This document shows, in pieces, positions 17,282 through 26,251 of a DNA stretch of 64,000 nt. Each line of letters starts with the position of its first letter. The first letter of the stretch is position 1. The notes beneath the pieces were generated by a model. That model did not search any database and had not been told where the DNA came from. It was given only the letters and a program-made list of their open reading frames with translations. A program made the position numbers and the translations under genes. The stretch is taken from contig JAEWJZ010000001.1 in the NCBI GenBank assembly GCA_023386315.1, forward strand, positions 124,001-188,000, written 5' to 3'. The stretch comes from Bacillota bacterium (GTDB taxonomy: Bacteria; Bacillota; Clostridia; Lachnospirales; Lachnospiraceae).

Positions 17282-18445
17282 CTATACCAGCACCCATTCC
17301 AGAGCTAATTTCGCAATGCTTCGCTCCGCCTGTACCTGATGTTCTTTCCTGATGATCCATTTAATTTGGTAAAGCTTCTCATCAAAGACCAGTTTATCAA
17401 TTTCTTTTTTCAATGCATCGAGGACTCCCTGATAATATTCGAATAACTCGCCATACAAAACCAAGGTCCCTGGATTGATGTTCACTAGTATCTGAGAAAT
17501 GGCAAAAGCTAATTTTCTTAATGCTTCATCAATAATTATGTTCGCCTCTGGCGCTCCCTGACTGGCTGCGAAACAGATTTCCTTAACGGAACTACAGGAC
17601 GACTGGGTTTGCTGTCTGTATGCTTCGATCAGCAGACTGTTGGTAACGTATGATTCCAAATGACCTCTTTTGCCACAGCTGCACAGTTTTCCGTCAGGAA
17701 TAACTGTGAGATGTCCAAATCTTGCAGCCATATTGCTCTGACCATCGATAATCTTACCATCATAAATAATACTGCCGCCGATCCCCTCGTCCATATACAG
17801 ATAAACCATGGCGTTCTCAATCACACTATCCTGCATATATTGGGCTTTTAAGTCAGCCGCCACATTGTTTTCCAGATAGACCGGGCAGTCAAATATCTGA
17901 TTTAAATGCTCCCTGACCGGAATCCATTCTTTTGTTTCCATGGCATAAAGAATACTTCCCGTCTCTTTATTAATCAGCCCTCTGGCAGCGATACCAATGG
18001 TTAAAATCTGTTCAGGGGAAATACTGCACGTTAAAAGCAAGTGGTTAATGCCGCGTTCCAGTGTTGATAATAATTCTTCGCTTCTGCTGATGGCAATGGT
18101 ACTCCACTGAACTTTTTCAATTATCTCTCCCAGAACATTCATCAGCCCAAATACAATTCGTTTCTTTGTTATACTTATCCCGATTACATAATATGCATCT
18201 TCCCTGATATAAAGCATAATCGGTTTTCTTCCTATAGCTGTTGGTTCAGTTCCGGATTCTTTCACAATTCCAGCTTTCAGTAATTGTTCCACAACTCTTG
18301 AAACCGTTGACGGAGATAAGGAAAGAACTGTTTCCAATTGAGTTCTGGAAATAGGCTGCTGTCTTAATATTTCGCTGAATATACGAACCCGATTCTGGGA
18401 TTTTATCTGAGCCAACCCCTTTTTCTCTACTTCTAAAAACCGCAC
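17282..18445 (-). CDS. ROK-family transcriptional regulator
   Basis: This 387-residue repressor-type ROK protein has an N-terminal winged helix (about 15-75; QPISRTQLETVLSLSPSTVS) and a sugar-kinase-like C-terminal domain with EGIGGSIIYDG. The zinc motif normally written CxCGxxGCxE reads CSCGKRGHLE here, so the third cysteine is replaced by histidine, which could still bind zinc. The start is GTG 18443-18445 with GGAGG 8 nt upstream. Because it precedes the sulfatase gene in the same direction, and a long palindrome lies between them, it most likely represses the sulfated-sugar genes and is released by an intracellular sugar. The family call is firm; the inducer is inferred. Confidence 0.9.
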   Translation of the reverse strand: MRFLEVEKKGLAQIKSQNRVRIFSEILRQQPISRTQLETVLSLSPSTVSRVVEQLLKAGIVKESGTEPTAIGRKPIMLYIREDAYYVIGISITKKRIVFGLMNVLGEIIEKVQWSTIAISRSEELLSTLERGINHLLLTCSISPEQILTIGIAARGLINKETGSILYAMETKEWIPVREHLNQIFDCPVYLENNVAADLKAQYMQDSVIENAMVYLYMDEGIGGSIIYDGKIIDGQSNMAARFGHLTVIPDGKLCSCGKRGHLESYVTNSLLIEAYRQQTQSSCSSVKEICFAASQGAPEANIIIDEALRKLAFAISQILVNINPGTLVLYGELFEYYQGVLDALKKEIDKLVFDEKLYQIKWIIRKEHQVQAERSIAKLALEWVLV

Positions 18446-18577
18446 CGTTTATAACCTCCGCCATATTATAATCTGTATTTTAATATCTCCTACCATTATA
18501 TTTAACTGTACTTTTTATTACAAGTATATTTTTATTTTCCGCTCTCTTCTAAAGGTCAATTAAACTCCGCGGCTGGT

Positions 18578-18607
18578 TTGTATAACACAATGTTATACTT
18601 GTATGAT
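18578..18607 (+). promoter_or_regulatory. Promoter with embedded palindrome ahead of MBL/permease operon
   Basis: A possible -35 TTGTAT (18578-18583) and -10 TATGAT (18602-18607) are 18 nt apart. Between them GTATAACA and TGTTATAC (18580-18598) form an inverted repeat containing ATAAC-N5-GTTAT, a classic T-N11-A LysR-type box. The LysR gene at 20949 is the natural candidate regulator. Inference from sequence geometry. Confidence 0.45.
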
Positions 18608-18696
18608 TTTTATATATTTGCTTTATTTCCTTCTATCACTTATCTTATCATTATGACAATATGCATATTAATCAATAAAGAAATGAGGTTATAGTT

Positions 18697-19563
18697 GTGG
18701 ATTTAGACAAATACAAAAAAAGTTACGAAGAGATTATGGAACTGCAGCGTACTAAAAATCTGGATTTTTATAAACACCCATCCAGATATTATTTAGAACC
18801 TTTTAAAATTGCCGGAAATGTCTATTACATTGGTGATAAAAAGGTTTGTTCACACTTAATTGATACCGGAGACGGCCTGATTGTTTTTGACAGTGGTTTT
18901 CAGCATACCATTCATCTGATGGTTCAGGCGATATGGGAACTTGGCTTTAATCCTAAAGATATCAGGTATCTGATTCACTCTCATGAACATTTTGACCATA
19001 TTGGTGCAGCAAATGATTTCAGGGATCTTTATGGCTGCAAACTGGTTATCAGCAAGACAGGTGCAGAGATATTCAGAAACAGACCGGATCTTGTATACAT
19101 GGAAAGCAATCCATATCCATATGCATCTGTTTTCACACCGGATATCGAGCTGGAGGACGGTCAGACCCTTACTCTTGGAAACGTTTCTATCCGATGTGTC
19201 AACACTCCGGGGCATTCTCCAGGGGTAATGTCATTCTTCTTTGATACGGTCGAAAACAAAACGACCTATCATGTGGGATATTTTGGCGGAGCTGGCTACA
19301 ATACTCTGTACAAAAAGGCATTGGAGAAAGATAATCTCCCATTAAGCTGCCGCCAGCAGTTTTTGGATTCTCTTAAAAAAGTCCGGGATGAACCGGTTGA
19401 TATTGTTCTTGGAAATCACCCTCTCCAGAATGATACCCTGGAAAAAAGGAAGAGAATGCAAAACGAGCCTGACACCAATCCTTTTATCGATTCCACGGAA
19501 TGGGTCAATTTTGTGGATACACTTACAGAAAAATTTAATGAATTTCTTGCAGCCGGAAACTAA
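18697..19563 (+). CDS. MBL-fold metallo-hydrolase
   Basis: This 288-residue metallo-beta-lactamase-fold protein has the dinuclear-zinc motif H96-x-H98-x-D100-H101 (HEHFDH) inside IHSHEHFDHIG, a further ligand in NTPGHSPG and a late GNHPL. The spacing and the GHSPG element resemble subclass B3-like hydrolases, but family members cover lactones, thioesters and other substrates, so this is not evidence for antibiotic resistance. No signal peptide is visible, so it is probably cytosolic. The start is GTG 18697 with AGGTT upstream. It is followed 26 nt later by an SLC13-like anion permease, so the pair probably imports and then hydrolyses an anionic compound. Confidence 0.88.
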   Translation: MDLDKYKKSYEEIMELQRTKNLDFYKHPSRYYLEPFKIAGNVYYIGDKKVCSHLIDTGDGLIVFDSGFQHTIHLMVQAIWELGFNPKDIRYLIHSHEHFDHIGAANDFRDLYGCKLVISKTGAEIFRNRPDLVYMESNPYPYASVFTPDIELEDGQTLTLGNVSIRCVNTPGHSPGVMSFFFDTVENKTTYHVGYFGGAGYNTLYKKALEKDNLPLSCRQQFLDSLKKVRDEPVDIVLGNHPLQNDTLEKRKRMQNEPDTNPFIDSTEWVNFVDTLTEKFNEFLAAGN

Positions 19564-19589
19564 TATAAAAAACTCAGGGGGTAATTAGA

Positions 19590-20852
19590 ATGTCACCAAT
19601 GATAATTGCAGCTATTATTTTAATAACAGTTGTCGTCATGTTTTTCAGTCCCAAATTTTCAAACGCCGCAGTTTGTGTAATTGGAACCATTGCAATGGGG
19701 CTTGCCGGCTTTTTACCGGTCAAAACAGCATTCAGCTACTATACGTCAACTTCTATCATTCTTATGGTCGGCATGATGGTAGTCGGAGGTGGAATGTTTC
19801 ATACCGGCCTGGCTGGATGGCTTGGCCGTAAGATTATTAGCTTAACCGGAAAAGGAGAACGTAATCTTCAGCTGGTTGCAATTTTAGCCGGCTGGATTAT
19901 GTCCTCCGTATGCAGCGGATCGGCATCCATGATGATTTTATATCCGATTTTCTGTTCTATCTGCCTTGCAGCCGATCTTTCCGTAAACAGAATTCTACTT
20001 CCCATGTTTACAGGTATTGGTTTTGGCTCCTTTATGACACTTGCCGGTTCCGGGATGTGTTCTGCGACTGCTTCCATTCTTATTGAGAGTGGCTACAGAG
20101 GCTGGGGATTCCTTGAACCTGCGTGGTTTGGATTACCGAAAGCGGTTCTAATGACTGTGGTTTTATTCTTTTTCATGCATAAATTATTACCTTCTAACTA
20201 TGTAGCACCAGATGCTGCTGAGGCGGCAAAAGCAGAAAAACTTCCGCAAAAATTAAATGGCAAAATGATGGTTTCCGGTGTAATTCTTGTTGCTACTATT
20301 GCAGGAATGGTAATGGATTCCCCTGTTTGTCCTATGTATATGTGTGCTGCAATCGGCGGAATTGCTTCAGTTGTTCTGGGGTGTCTGAATGAAAAGCAGA
20401 TGTTTGCCAGTATCAGCTGGAGTACCGTTTTCTTAATCGGCGGTATGACTGCAGTTGCAAAGGGAGTTGAGGAAAGCGGTCTTGGCACTGCTTTGGCAGA
20501 AAAAATAATGTCTCTTGCAGGAAACAACGCCAGTCCTTTGGCACTCATTATTATCATCTATCTTACTACTGCACTCATAACTCAATTCATGTCCAATAAC
20601 GCAGCTGCTTCACTTATGGCTCCAATTGGAATAGCTATTGCAAAATCTATGGGCATTGAACCTTATGCATTCGTTGCAGCCGCTCTATTCGGAAGTGCGA
20701 TCGGATGCCTCACACCCATGGCGACACCTGCTCTTGGATTTATAATGGAAGGAGGACATTATTCACCAAAGGATATTTTTAAATGGGGATTGGTGGAGTG
20801 TGCCTGCAGCTGTGCCGTTGCGCTGATTGTAATACCTCTTGTCTGGCTGTAA
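19590..20852 (+). CDS. SLC13/DASS-like anion permease (ion transporter superfamily)
   Basis: A 420-residue membrane protein with about 10-12 helices. The C-terminal half contains FMSNNAAASLMAPIGIAIA, matching the Ser-Asn-Asn/Thr substrate- and sodium-binding hairpin of divalent anion:sodium symporters. A related SGSASMMILYPIF lies in the N-terminal half, giving the two-fold pseudosymmetry of the family. Typical substrates are dicarboxylates, sulfate or related anions; which one applies here cannot be told. It is co-transcribed with the MBL-fold hydrolase and ends at a terminator before a LysR gene. The family call is good; the substrate is unknown. Confidence 0.85.
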   Translation: MSPMIIAAIILITVVVMFFSPKFSNAAVCVIGTIAMGLAGFLPVKTAFSYYTSTSIILMVGMMVVGGGMFHTGLAGWLGRKIISLTGKGERNLQLVAILAGWIMSSVCSGSASMMILYPIFCSICLAADLSVNRILLPMFTGIGFGSFMTLAGSGMCSATASILIESGYRGWGFLEPAWFGLPKAVLMTVVLFFFMHKLLPSNYVAPDAAEAAKAEKLPQKLNGKMMVSGVILVATIAGMVMDSPVCPMYMCAAIGGIASVVLGCLNEKQMFASISWSTVFLIGGMTAVAKGVEESGLGTALAEKIMSLAGNNASPLALIIIIYLTTALITQFMSNNAAASLMAPIGIAIAKSMGIEPYAFVAAALFGSAIGCLTPMATPALGFIMEGGHYSPKDIFKWGLVECACSCAVALIVIPLVWL

Positions 20853-20859
20853 TTTATTT

Positions 20860-20896
20860 AAAACCACTGCTGTCAAAAAAAGATTGCAGTGGTTTT
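20860..20896 (+). terminator. Intrinsic terminator after anion permease
   Basis: AAAACCACTGC (20860-20870) pairs with GCAGTGGTTTT (20886-20896) across a 15-nt loop, just after the permease stop, ending in a T-run. It separates the MBL/permease operon from the LysR gene. Confidence 0.8.
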
Positions 20897-20948
20897 GCCT
20901 GTCATGATACACTAAATGGTACAAAATATAAATTACGGGGTTGTTTTC

Positions 20949-21890
20949 ATGAATCTGAAAGATTTTGAATATATTATTGAAATTACACGCTGGGGAAGTA
21001 TTTCAAAAGCGGCTGAACATCTCTATATCTCCCAGCCAGCCCTGAGCAGGTACTTAAAACGGCTGGAGTCTGAGCTTAAGCTGCCCCTGTTCTATAAATC
21101 CGATAAACGGTATATCCCAACTGCCGCTGGCGTATGTTTTCTGGATTATGCGGAAAGAATTCTAAAGCTAAATTCGGAAATGGAGGAATCACTCACTCAT
21201 ATCCGGAATGATTCACACAACATGATCAGGATCGGCGCTTCCGGCTGCAGAGGCGAATTTCTGGCTTTTTTGGTACTTCCTTTATTTAACAGGAAATATC
21301 CTCAGTATAAAACAGCCATTGTTTTCGACAGCAAGCTAACTCTTTCCCCTATGCTCAGTAACCATATGCTGGACGTGATACTGGTCAATACTTCAACAGA
21401 ATCATCTTCGCACAATCATTATCACATCGCCGACGAGGATATGGTACTTGTTGTTCCCGGTGACCATCCCTTATTGAAAGAGGCAGTATCCGTTAAAGGG
21501 CTAAAATACTCTTTTGTTTCCCATGATACCTGGATTAAATATCCATTTCTTTCAACCACTCCCAGTACGAATACCGGAAAATTCGTAAAAGAGTTTATGG
21601 AACAGAGAAATCTTCAGCCAAATGTAGTCAGCGAAATTGCTAATATAGATATGATTTTTTCTGCTGTTGAAAGCAGGATGGGCATCTCCATTGTGCCCTC
21701 ATTGCCTCATAAATCTGTATTTGACAGAAGATTATGCTATCTTGCTTTGGAGAAAGAACAAAACTTCAAATGCAGTTTTTCCGCTGTTACTGAAAAAGGC
21801 ACCATCATGACACCCGCTCTGAAACGGCTGATTGAGGTTGCAAGAGAAGTTTATGCTAAGGTAAACCTTGAAAATACGTTTAAGATCTGA
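20949..21890 (+). CDS. LysR-family transcriptional regulator
   Basis: This 313-residue regulator has an N-terminal winged helix (SISKAAEHLYISQPALSRYLKR) and a substrate-binding-like effector domain. The frame begins earlier at ATG 20916, but the LysR consensus opening (MNLKDFEYIIEITRWGS) starts at ATG 20949, with a modest GGGG ribosome site. It lies downstream of, and on the same strand as, the MBL hydrolase and SLC13-like permease, separated by a terminator, and probably regulates them through the T-N11-A box at 18580-18598. It ends only 6 nt from the convergent solute-binding protein gene with no obvious terminator between. Confidence 0.9.
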   Translation: MNLKDFEYIIEITRWGSISKAAEHLYISQPALSRYLKRLESELKLPLFYKSDKRYIPTAAGVCFLDYAERILKLNSEMEESLTHIRNDSHNMIRIGASGCRGEFLAFLVLPLFNRKYPQYKTAIVFDSKLTLSPMLSNHMLDVILVNTSTESSSHNHYHIADEDMVLVVPGDHPLLKEAVSVKGLKYSFVSHDTWIKYPFLSTTPSTNTGKFVKEFMEQRNLQPNVVSEIANIDMIFSAVESRMGISIVPSLPHKSVFDRRLCYLALEKEQNFKCSFSAVTEKGTIMTPALKRLIEVAREVYAKVNLENTFKI

Positions 21891-21896
21891 TTTCTG

Positions 21897-23213
21897 TTAT
21901 TTCTGCTGCTGCAAATATTTACTGACTGTCCGCTGAAAGATCTTCATGCTGCTGTCCACATTTTTATTTTCCTGCAGAATTTTGGATACCTCTCCATCTG
22001 CCAGATTCATAACCTGCTGATACTGGAGAAGCTTAGGTTCGATGATCCCGTTTTCAATGACATGGCACAAAAGTGTGCTGCTTATGACCTGCTCTCCTTC
22101 GTCCATGTCCTCCTGAAGGCAATCCACCCCCTCTTGGGAAGAGGCGACCGCCTTTAGTGCAGGCACCCCCTGGGAATAACGATAAACATCCATCTGCATT
22201 TCTCTGGTATAGGTCAGCTGTTTTAGAAACTCCCAGGCAAGGGTTTCATGACTGGTTTTGCTGCCGATCCCGATTAACAGGGCATCTACCTTGGATATAT
22301 TTCCGCCTTCTTTGTCTGCCGGAAATGTGATGCAGTCCCATTGGAATTTGGTGTATTTTTTAATCCGGTACGGATAGGTTTTGTAGGTGCGGTACTCTGC
22401 AAACGTAAGAGGCATAAATGCCACTTTTCCCGCATTGAAATCTTCCTGTGTCACACTCTGCCCCTGGTTGATATCATTCAGGCGTTTGATGTATTTGACC
22501 GCATTTAAAACCCGGCTGTCGGTAAAGGATATCTGTGCCTGATTATTCCCGAATAGTTTGCCTCCGCAGGTATATAAGGCATCCCGCCAGCTGTAATTAT
22601 AAGTTCCGAACTGGTCTAAAAGACCATCCTGGTCAGTATCCTTTGTAACTTTCTGACAAATCTCATCCATATCTTCCCAGGTCCAGTCTTCTTTTGGCAT
22701 CGTTATCCCCTCTTTTGCAAGAAGAGATTTATTTACAAACATCAGAGTCGGCACCACTTCATAGGGGAGCGCATACTGATGCTCTCCGTTTCGTCCGGTG
22801 TCCAAAGCGGTTTCGAAGAAGTCCTCCTTGTGAAAGCTGCTGTCAGAGGACATTAAATCATCCAGGTTCTTCATAACTCCAAGAGACGTAAATTTGTCAA
22901 AATCAGAATCCAGCACCATGAATACATCGGGTGTTTTTCCTTCCAGAAGCTTTCTTGCGCACCATTCAGAGTAATCCTCTTTTGCAATTCCGCTGTAATA
23001 GTGAATCTTCACATTTGGATGAGTTTTTTCAAAATCGTCAATGGCCCGGTCCATTATTTTAAAGCTGTTGGCACTTGCCACATCCCAGTTGCTGCCGGTA
23101 AACATACCAAATTCCAGTATAACCGGACGGCTGCTTTTGTGGCAGATAAAGCAGAAGGCAGACAGCAAAAGCAAACATATCAGCCCGCTGAGAATGAATT
23201 TCTTTTTTTTCAT
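21897..23213 (-). CDS. Extracellular solute-binding protein (family 1), no cognate permease nearby
   Basis: This 438-residue protein has an N-terminal hydrophobic segment (FILSGLICLLLLSAFCFIC). The cysteines at 21 and 24 lack a canonical lipobox, so it may be secreted or membrane-anchored. The body is a family-1 sugar-binding protein (FEKTHPNVKIHYYSG, TPDVFMVLDSDF, WTWEDMDEICQKVTKDTDQDG). It overlaps the end of the response regulator gene by 4 nt and is the last gene of the cassette binding protein-kinase-regulator-binding protein. No MalFG-type permease accompanies it, so either it shares a transporter encoded elsewhere or it has a sensory role. The ligand is not recognisable. Confidence 0.85.
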   Translation of the reverse strand: MKKKKFILSGLICLLLLSAFCFICHKSSRPVILEFGMFTGSNWDVASANSFKIMDRAIDDFEKTHPNVKIHYYSGIAKEDYSEWCARKLLEGKTPDVFMVLDSDFDKFTSLGVMKNLDDLMSSDSSFHKEDFFETALDTGRNGEHQYALPYEVVPTLMFVNKSLLAKEGITMPKEDWTWEDMDEICQKVTKDTDQDGLLDQFGTYNYSWRDALYTCGGKLFGNNQAQISFTDSRVLNAVKYIKRLNDINQGQSVTQEDFNAGKVAFMPLTFAEYRTYKTYPYRIKKYTKFQWDCITFPADKEGGNISKVDALLIGIGSKTSHETLAWEFLKQLTYTREMQMDVYRYSQGVPALKAVASSQEGVDCLQEDMDEGEQVISSTLLCHVIENGIIEPKLLQYQQVMNLADGEVSKILQENKNVDSSMKIFQRTVSKYLQQQK

Positions 23214-23905
23214 AAAGCTCCCTCTGCTTCCTCGATCCGTCCTTCCACCTTATTCCTCACATTATTCTGTACTGCCCAGATTGCAAGCTGGGTCCTGTCT
23301 CTTAAATTCAGTTTATTTAAAATGGTGCTTAGATAATTTCGTACGGTTCCTTCCGATAGGCTTAAGGCCGCGGCGATTTCCCGGTTGCTTGCTCCTTTTT
23401 CTACCTGTGCTATGATCTTCCATTCGGTTTTCGTCAGTTCATCCATGTTTTTTTCTTTTACCGTAATGGAATAGTCTGCTTTTGCCATCTGGGAAAACAG
23501 TCTTAAAACCTTTGCTGTTATATCCGGATTAATCATTGCCCAGCCATTGTAAACGGTTGTAATCGCATTTGCCAGCTCTTCCATGGAGACTCCTTTCAGT
23601 AAATATCCGCTGGCACCGTATTTTAAAGCATTGTATACATATTCATCATCATCAAATGTAGTCAGTATAATGATCTTAATCTGAGGGTGGCTTTCTTTAA
23701 TAAGCTTTGTGCACTGCACCCCATCCATTTTGGGCATACGCACATCCATTAAGATCACATCCGGCTTATTTTTCCGGATGCACCGCATCACCTCCTGACC
23801 GTCTGCCGCCACATCGGTAACGGTCATGTCTTTTCTGCTGTTTAAGACAATCTGCAGGCTCTGGCGTATCAGTTCCTGATCATCGGCAATCAATACTTTA
23901 ATCAT
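23210..23905 (-). CDS. LuxR/NarL-type response regulator
   Basis: This 231-residue regulator has a receiver domain with DD at residues 8-9, phospho-acceptor Asp54 (ILMDVRMPKMDG) and the switch region IIILTTFDDDEYVY. A C-terminal LuxR-type helix-turn-helix follows (ASNREIAAALSLSEGTVRNY). The frame extends upstream to 23938, but ATG 23903-23905 has a strong GGAGGGGAG ribosome site and fits the family start MIKVLIADDQ. It overlaps the end of the kinase gene by 8 nt. Phosphorylated by the linked kinase, it probably activates the adjacent RbsBAC-like transporter genes. Confidence 0.93.
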   Translation of the reverse strand: MIKVLIADDQELIRQSLQIVLNSRKDMTVTDVAADGQEVMRCIRKNKPDVILMDVRMPKMDGVQCTKLIKESHPQIKIIILTTFDDDEYVYNALKYGASGYLLKGVSMEELANAITTVYNGWAMINPDITAKVLRLFSQMAKADYSITVKEKNMDELTKTEWKIIAQVEKGASNREIAAALSLSEGTVRNYLSTILNKLNLRDRTQLAIWAVQNNVRNKVEGRIEEAEGAL

Positions 23906-25211
23906 AGGTTTCTCCCCTCCGGATCGGTATTCTTGCATTTACGATAAAACCATCGCTCCCGTCAAACGTTACGGCTCCGTTTAACATACGAATCCGCTCT
24001 TTCATATGTTTGGTACCGAAACCGCTTTTCATTTCCTTGCATCCAATTCCATTATCTTTGATCTGAATCAGAATATCTTCCTCTTCCATTTTCACGGTCA
24101 CCCATATTTCTTTCGCCTGTCCGTGGCGTATGGCGTTGGTAATTCCTTCCTGAACCACGCGGTAAATTGCATTTTCTTCATCTTCACCGAATTTTAAATT
24201 ACTTACCCTGCAGTCGAAATAAACCCTTGTATCCGATACGGCGTTGATGTCAGTTACCATCTTGTTGATGGCAAATTCCAGACTGAACCGGTCTAAGGCA
24301 TCCGGCCTTAATTCACTGACGGAACGGCGGATGTCTTTAATTCCGTCTCTGGTAACTTTGGAGATCAGTTCCAGCTGCGTTTTTGTCTGCTCCGGTGAAG
24401 TGCCGATGATCGCAATACATGCATCGATTCCGGCTGAAATCCCTGTGAGTGTATGTCCCAGTGTATCATGAATTTCCCTTGCCAGTCGGTTGCGCTCTCT
24501 GGTTTCTGCCATTTTCTCCGCCATAAGGGAATACTTTTGCAGCTGTTCGTTCACATCATGCAGCTTTTCGTTTAACCCGTGTATTTCTTCGATGTTTCCT
24601 TGCTGCTCGTTTATGATATTGACACAGTAAGCGACAAATAAAATTACATTTAAGGATATAAAAATGTTATAAATACTCAGAAAATACTGCTGTTTTGTGG
24701 CGCTGTAAAAAGCAATATAATCCTGGATGGAATACAGTCTGTACGAAATGGACAACAGTTCATAATCGGCCAGAATAAAGCTTCCAATGGCAACAGCCGC
24801 CAGGATGTATCTGGATTTTCCATTTTTTACATACAGAATAACATTGGAAAATACCAGCAGAAGAATTCCGTTGTAGTTGAAATTCAGTTCAATGATAATC
24901 GCAAAGCATACAATAAAGTCTGCAACCAGACTGGTTAAAATGACCTTGCTGTTATTGGGAAACAGCCGGTCTCTGATCGCCATGCTTAAGGTGAGAAAAC
25001 CTAAGAGCAGGGCGCAGAGCCATATTTTGGCATAAGGATACCAGACGATGGCCTGAATTTCATTTAAGAATTCTCTTGCACCGTATGTTCTGCGGATTTT
25101 TTCAATTGTACCATATATAAAAATGCTGATTCCCATAACGGATATGATATTGAGGATGAGGATTCCGGTCTGTAGAATCCTGATCCTGCTGTTCGATTTA
25201 TTCTCTTCCAT
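23898..25211 (-). CDS. Sensor histidine kinase (DesK/NarL type, HisKA_3)
   Basis: This 437-residue kinase has an N-terminal membrane domain of about six or seven helices with little extracellular sequence, then a coiled segment (NIEEIHGLNEKLHDVNEQLQ). The dimerisation/phosphotransfer domain follows, with the acceptor His in RLAREIHDTLGHTLTG and an HATPase domain (VVQEGITNAIRHG, IKDNGIGC). The short loops imply that a partner senses the ligand. The gene just upstream encodes an RbsB-like lipoprotein, 8 nt away, a strong candidate for that partner. The arrangement resembles the XylFII-LytS sugar sensor of clostridia, although this kinase belongs to a different subfamily. Confidence 0.92.
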   Translation of the reverse strand: MEENKSNSRIRILQTGILILNIISVMGISIFIYGTIEKIRRTYGAREFLNEIQAIVWYPYAKIWLCALLLGFLTLSMAIRDRLFPNNSKVILTSLVADFIVCFAIIIELNFNYNGILLLVFSNVILYVKNGKSRYILAAVAIGSFILADYELLSISYRLYSIQDYIAFYSATKQQYFLSIYNIFISLNVILFVAYCVNIINEQQGNIEEIHGLNEKLHDVNEQLQKYSLMAEKMAETRERNRLAREIHDTLGHTLTGISAGIDACIAIIGTSPEQTKTQLELISKVTRDGIKDIRRSVSELRPDALDRFSLEFAINKMVTDINAVSDTRVYFDCRVSNLKFGEDEENAIYRVVQEGITNAIRHGQAKEIWVTVKMEEEDILIQIKDNGIGCKEMKSGFGTKHMKERIRMLNGAVTFDGSDGFIVNARIPIRRGETYD

Positions 25212-25219
25212 CTCTCACC

Positions 25220-26167
25220 CTACTGCCAGCCATCGATTTCATAGTCAGCCAGATTGTCCTTTGTGATCAGGGTACTGGACAGACTGATATATGGGTCAAC
25301 CGGTTCTCCGCTTAAATACCGGTAAGCGGTTTCCGCTGCGACTCTTCCTATGGATTTGGGGCTTTGGGCACTGGTTCCGGTCACATACCCCATATCCAGA
25401 ATTGCCTTGAAGTCAGGAGATCCGTCTATGCCGTAGATAAGAACTCCTTCCTCCTTTCTTGCCTGCTGAAGTGCTGCCAAAGCACCAAGCGCCGTGGGAT
25501 CATTGCCACCAAGAACCACATCAAACTTTTTATTCTGGTTTAAAAACTCCTCCATTACTTTGGAAGAAACCTCAATTTCCCCCGCTGCCGCATGCCGGTA
25601 TACCACCCGGTAATTGGGATTGCCTGCAATGGCATCGGTAAACCCCTGTGCCCGGTAGGTGATCGACATCTGAATCGGATTATCCAGTATTACAATATCC
25701 GCAGATTTCTTTCGCTTCATCATATCCAGGGCGCAGAGCTGTCCTGCCTGGTAGTTGTCAGTTTCAATTACGGATATTACAAGATCCCGGTCCTTTACCA
25801 CGGTATCTACATTAATAACCGCAACACCTGCTTTCTTACAGGCAATTAACGCCGGGCGGACCGCTTCCCAGTCAACCGGATTTAAGAAAAGCATACTGAT
25901 TCCTTCATCAATGAGTTCCTGAATCTGTTCATTCTGCTTTTCCTGATCCTGCAAAGGATCTCTTGTCAGAAGAATGTCTCCATTGGCTTCCACCACTTCT
26001 TCGATCCCCTGTCCCAGAACATTGAAATAGGGATTATTCCGTGTCATATAAGTGGCTCCGAATATGAGAGCCTCATGAGGAGGTGCTTCGTCCTTCCTCC
26101 TGCTGCAGCCTGCCGATAAAGCTGCAATCAGTGCAATTAAGAGAAATATCCCCGCCTTTCTCTTCAT
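25220..26167 (-). CDS. RbsB-like sugar-binding lipoprotein, probable sensor subunit
   Basis: This 315-residue protein has a signal peptide and a canonical lipobox LSAGC (Cys21), followed by a Peripla_BP_4 domain typical of ribose/xylose/galactose binding proteins (FGATYMTRNNPYFNVLGQGI, INVDTVV, VVLGGNDPTALGAL, IYGIDGSPD). It is close to the transporter's own binding protein at 28850-29956, with shared motifs such as GGNDPTALGALAA and a C-terminal DYEIDGWQ/DYGTDGWQ ending. A terminator and a new promoter separate it from the permease gene, and it is co-transcribed with the kinase and regulator. I infer a ligand-presenting role rather than transport. Confidence 0.87.
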   Translation of the reverse strand: MKRKAGIFLLIALIAALSAGCSRRKDEAPPHEALIFGATYMTRNNPYFNVLGQGIEEVVEANGDILLTRDPLQDQEKQNEQIQELIDEGISMLFLNPVDWEAVRPALIACKKAGVAVINVDTVVKDRDLVISVIETDNYQAGQLCALDMMKRKKSADIVILDNPIQMSITYRAQGFTDAIAGNPNYRVVYRHAAAGEIEVSSKVMEEFLNQNKKFDVVLGGNDPTALGALAALQQARKEEGVLIYGIDGSPDFKAILDMGYVTGTSAQSPKSIGRVAAETAYRYLSGEPVDPYISLSSTLITKDNLADYEIDGWQ

Positions 26168-26194
26168 GTTTTAACACCCCCGCGTTTTTTATTT

Positions 26195-26200
26195 ATTATA
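26195..26200 (-). promoter_or_regulatory. Extended -10 promoter of sensory cassette
   Basis: On the minus strand TGGTATAAT gives an extended -10 (TATAAT, 26195-26200), about 28 nt upstream of the RbsB-like sensor gene and directly after the terminator of the permease gene. No good -35 is visible, which fits the extended -10 form. Confidence 0.55.
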
Positions 26201-26204
26201 CCAC

Positions 26205-26233
26205 AAAAAGCGTTTCTCTGTTAAGGAAACGCT
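26205..26233 (-). terminator. Intrinsic terminator after RbsC-like permease
   Basis: On the minus strand AGCGTTTC (26226-26233) pairs with GAAACGCT (26209-26216), followed by TTTTT. It lies 19 nt after the permease stop and separates the transporter operon from the sensory cassette. Confidence 0.8.
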
Positions 26234-26251
26234 CCCTGCCTGTGGAAAATT

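Noticed and set aside
18697..19563. Beta-lactam resistance gene
   Set aside because: The zinc motif places it in the MBL fold, but the lack of a signal peptide and the operon with an anion permease argue for a metabolic hydrolase.
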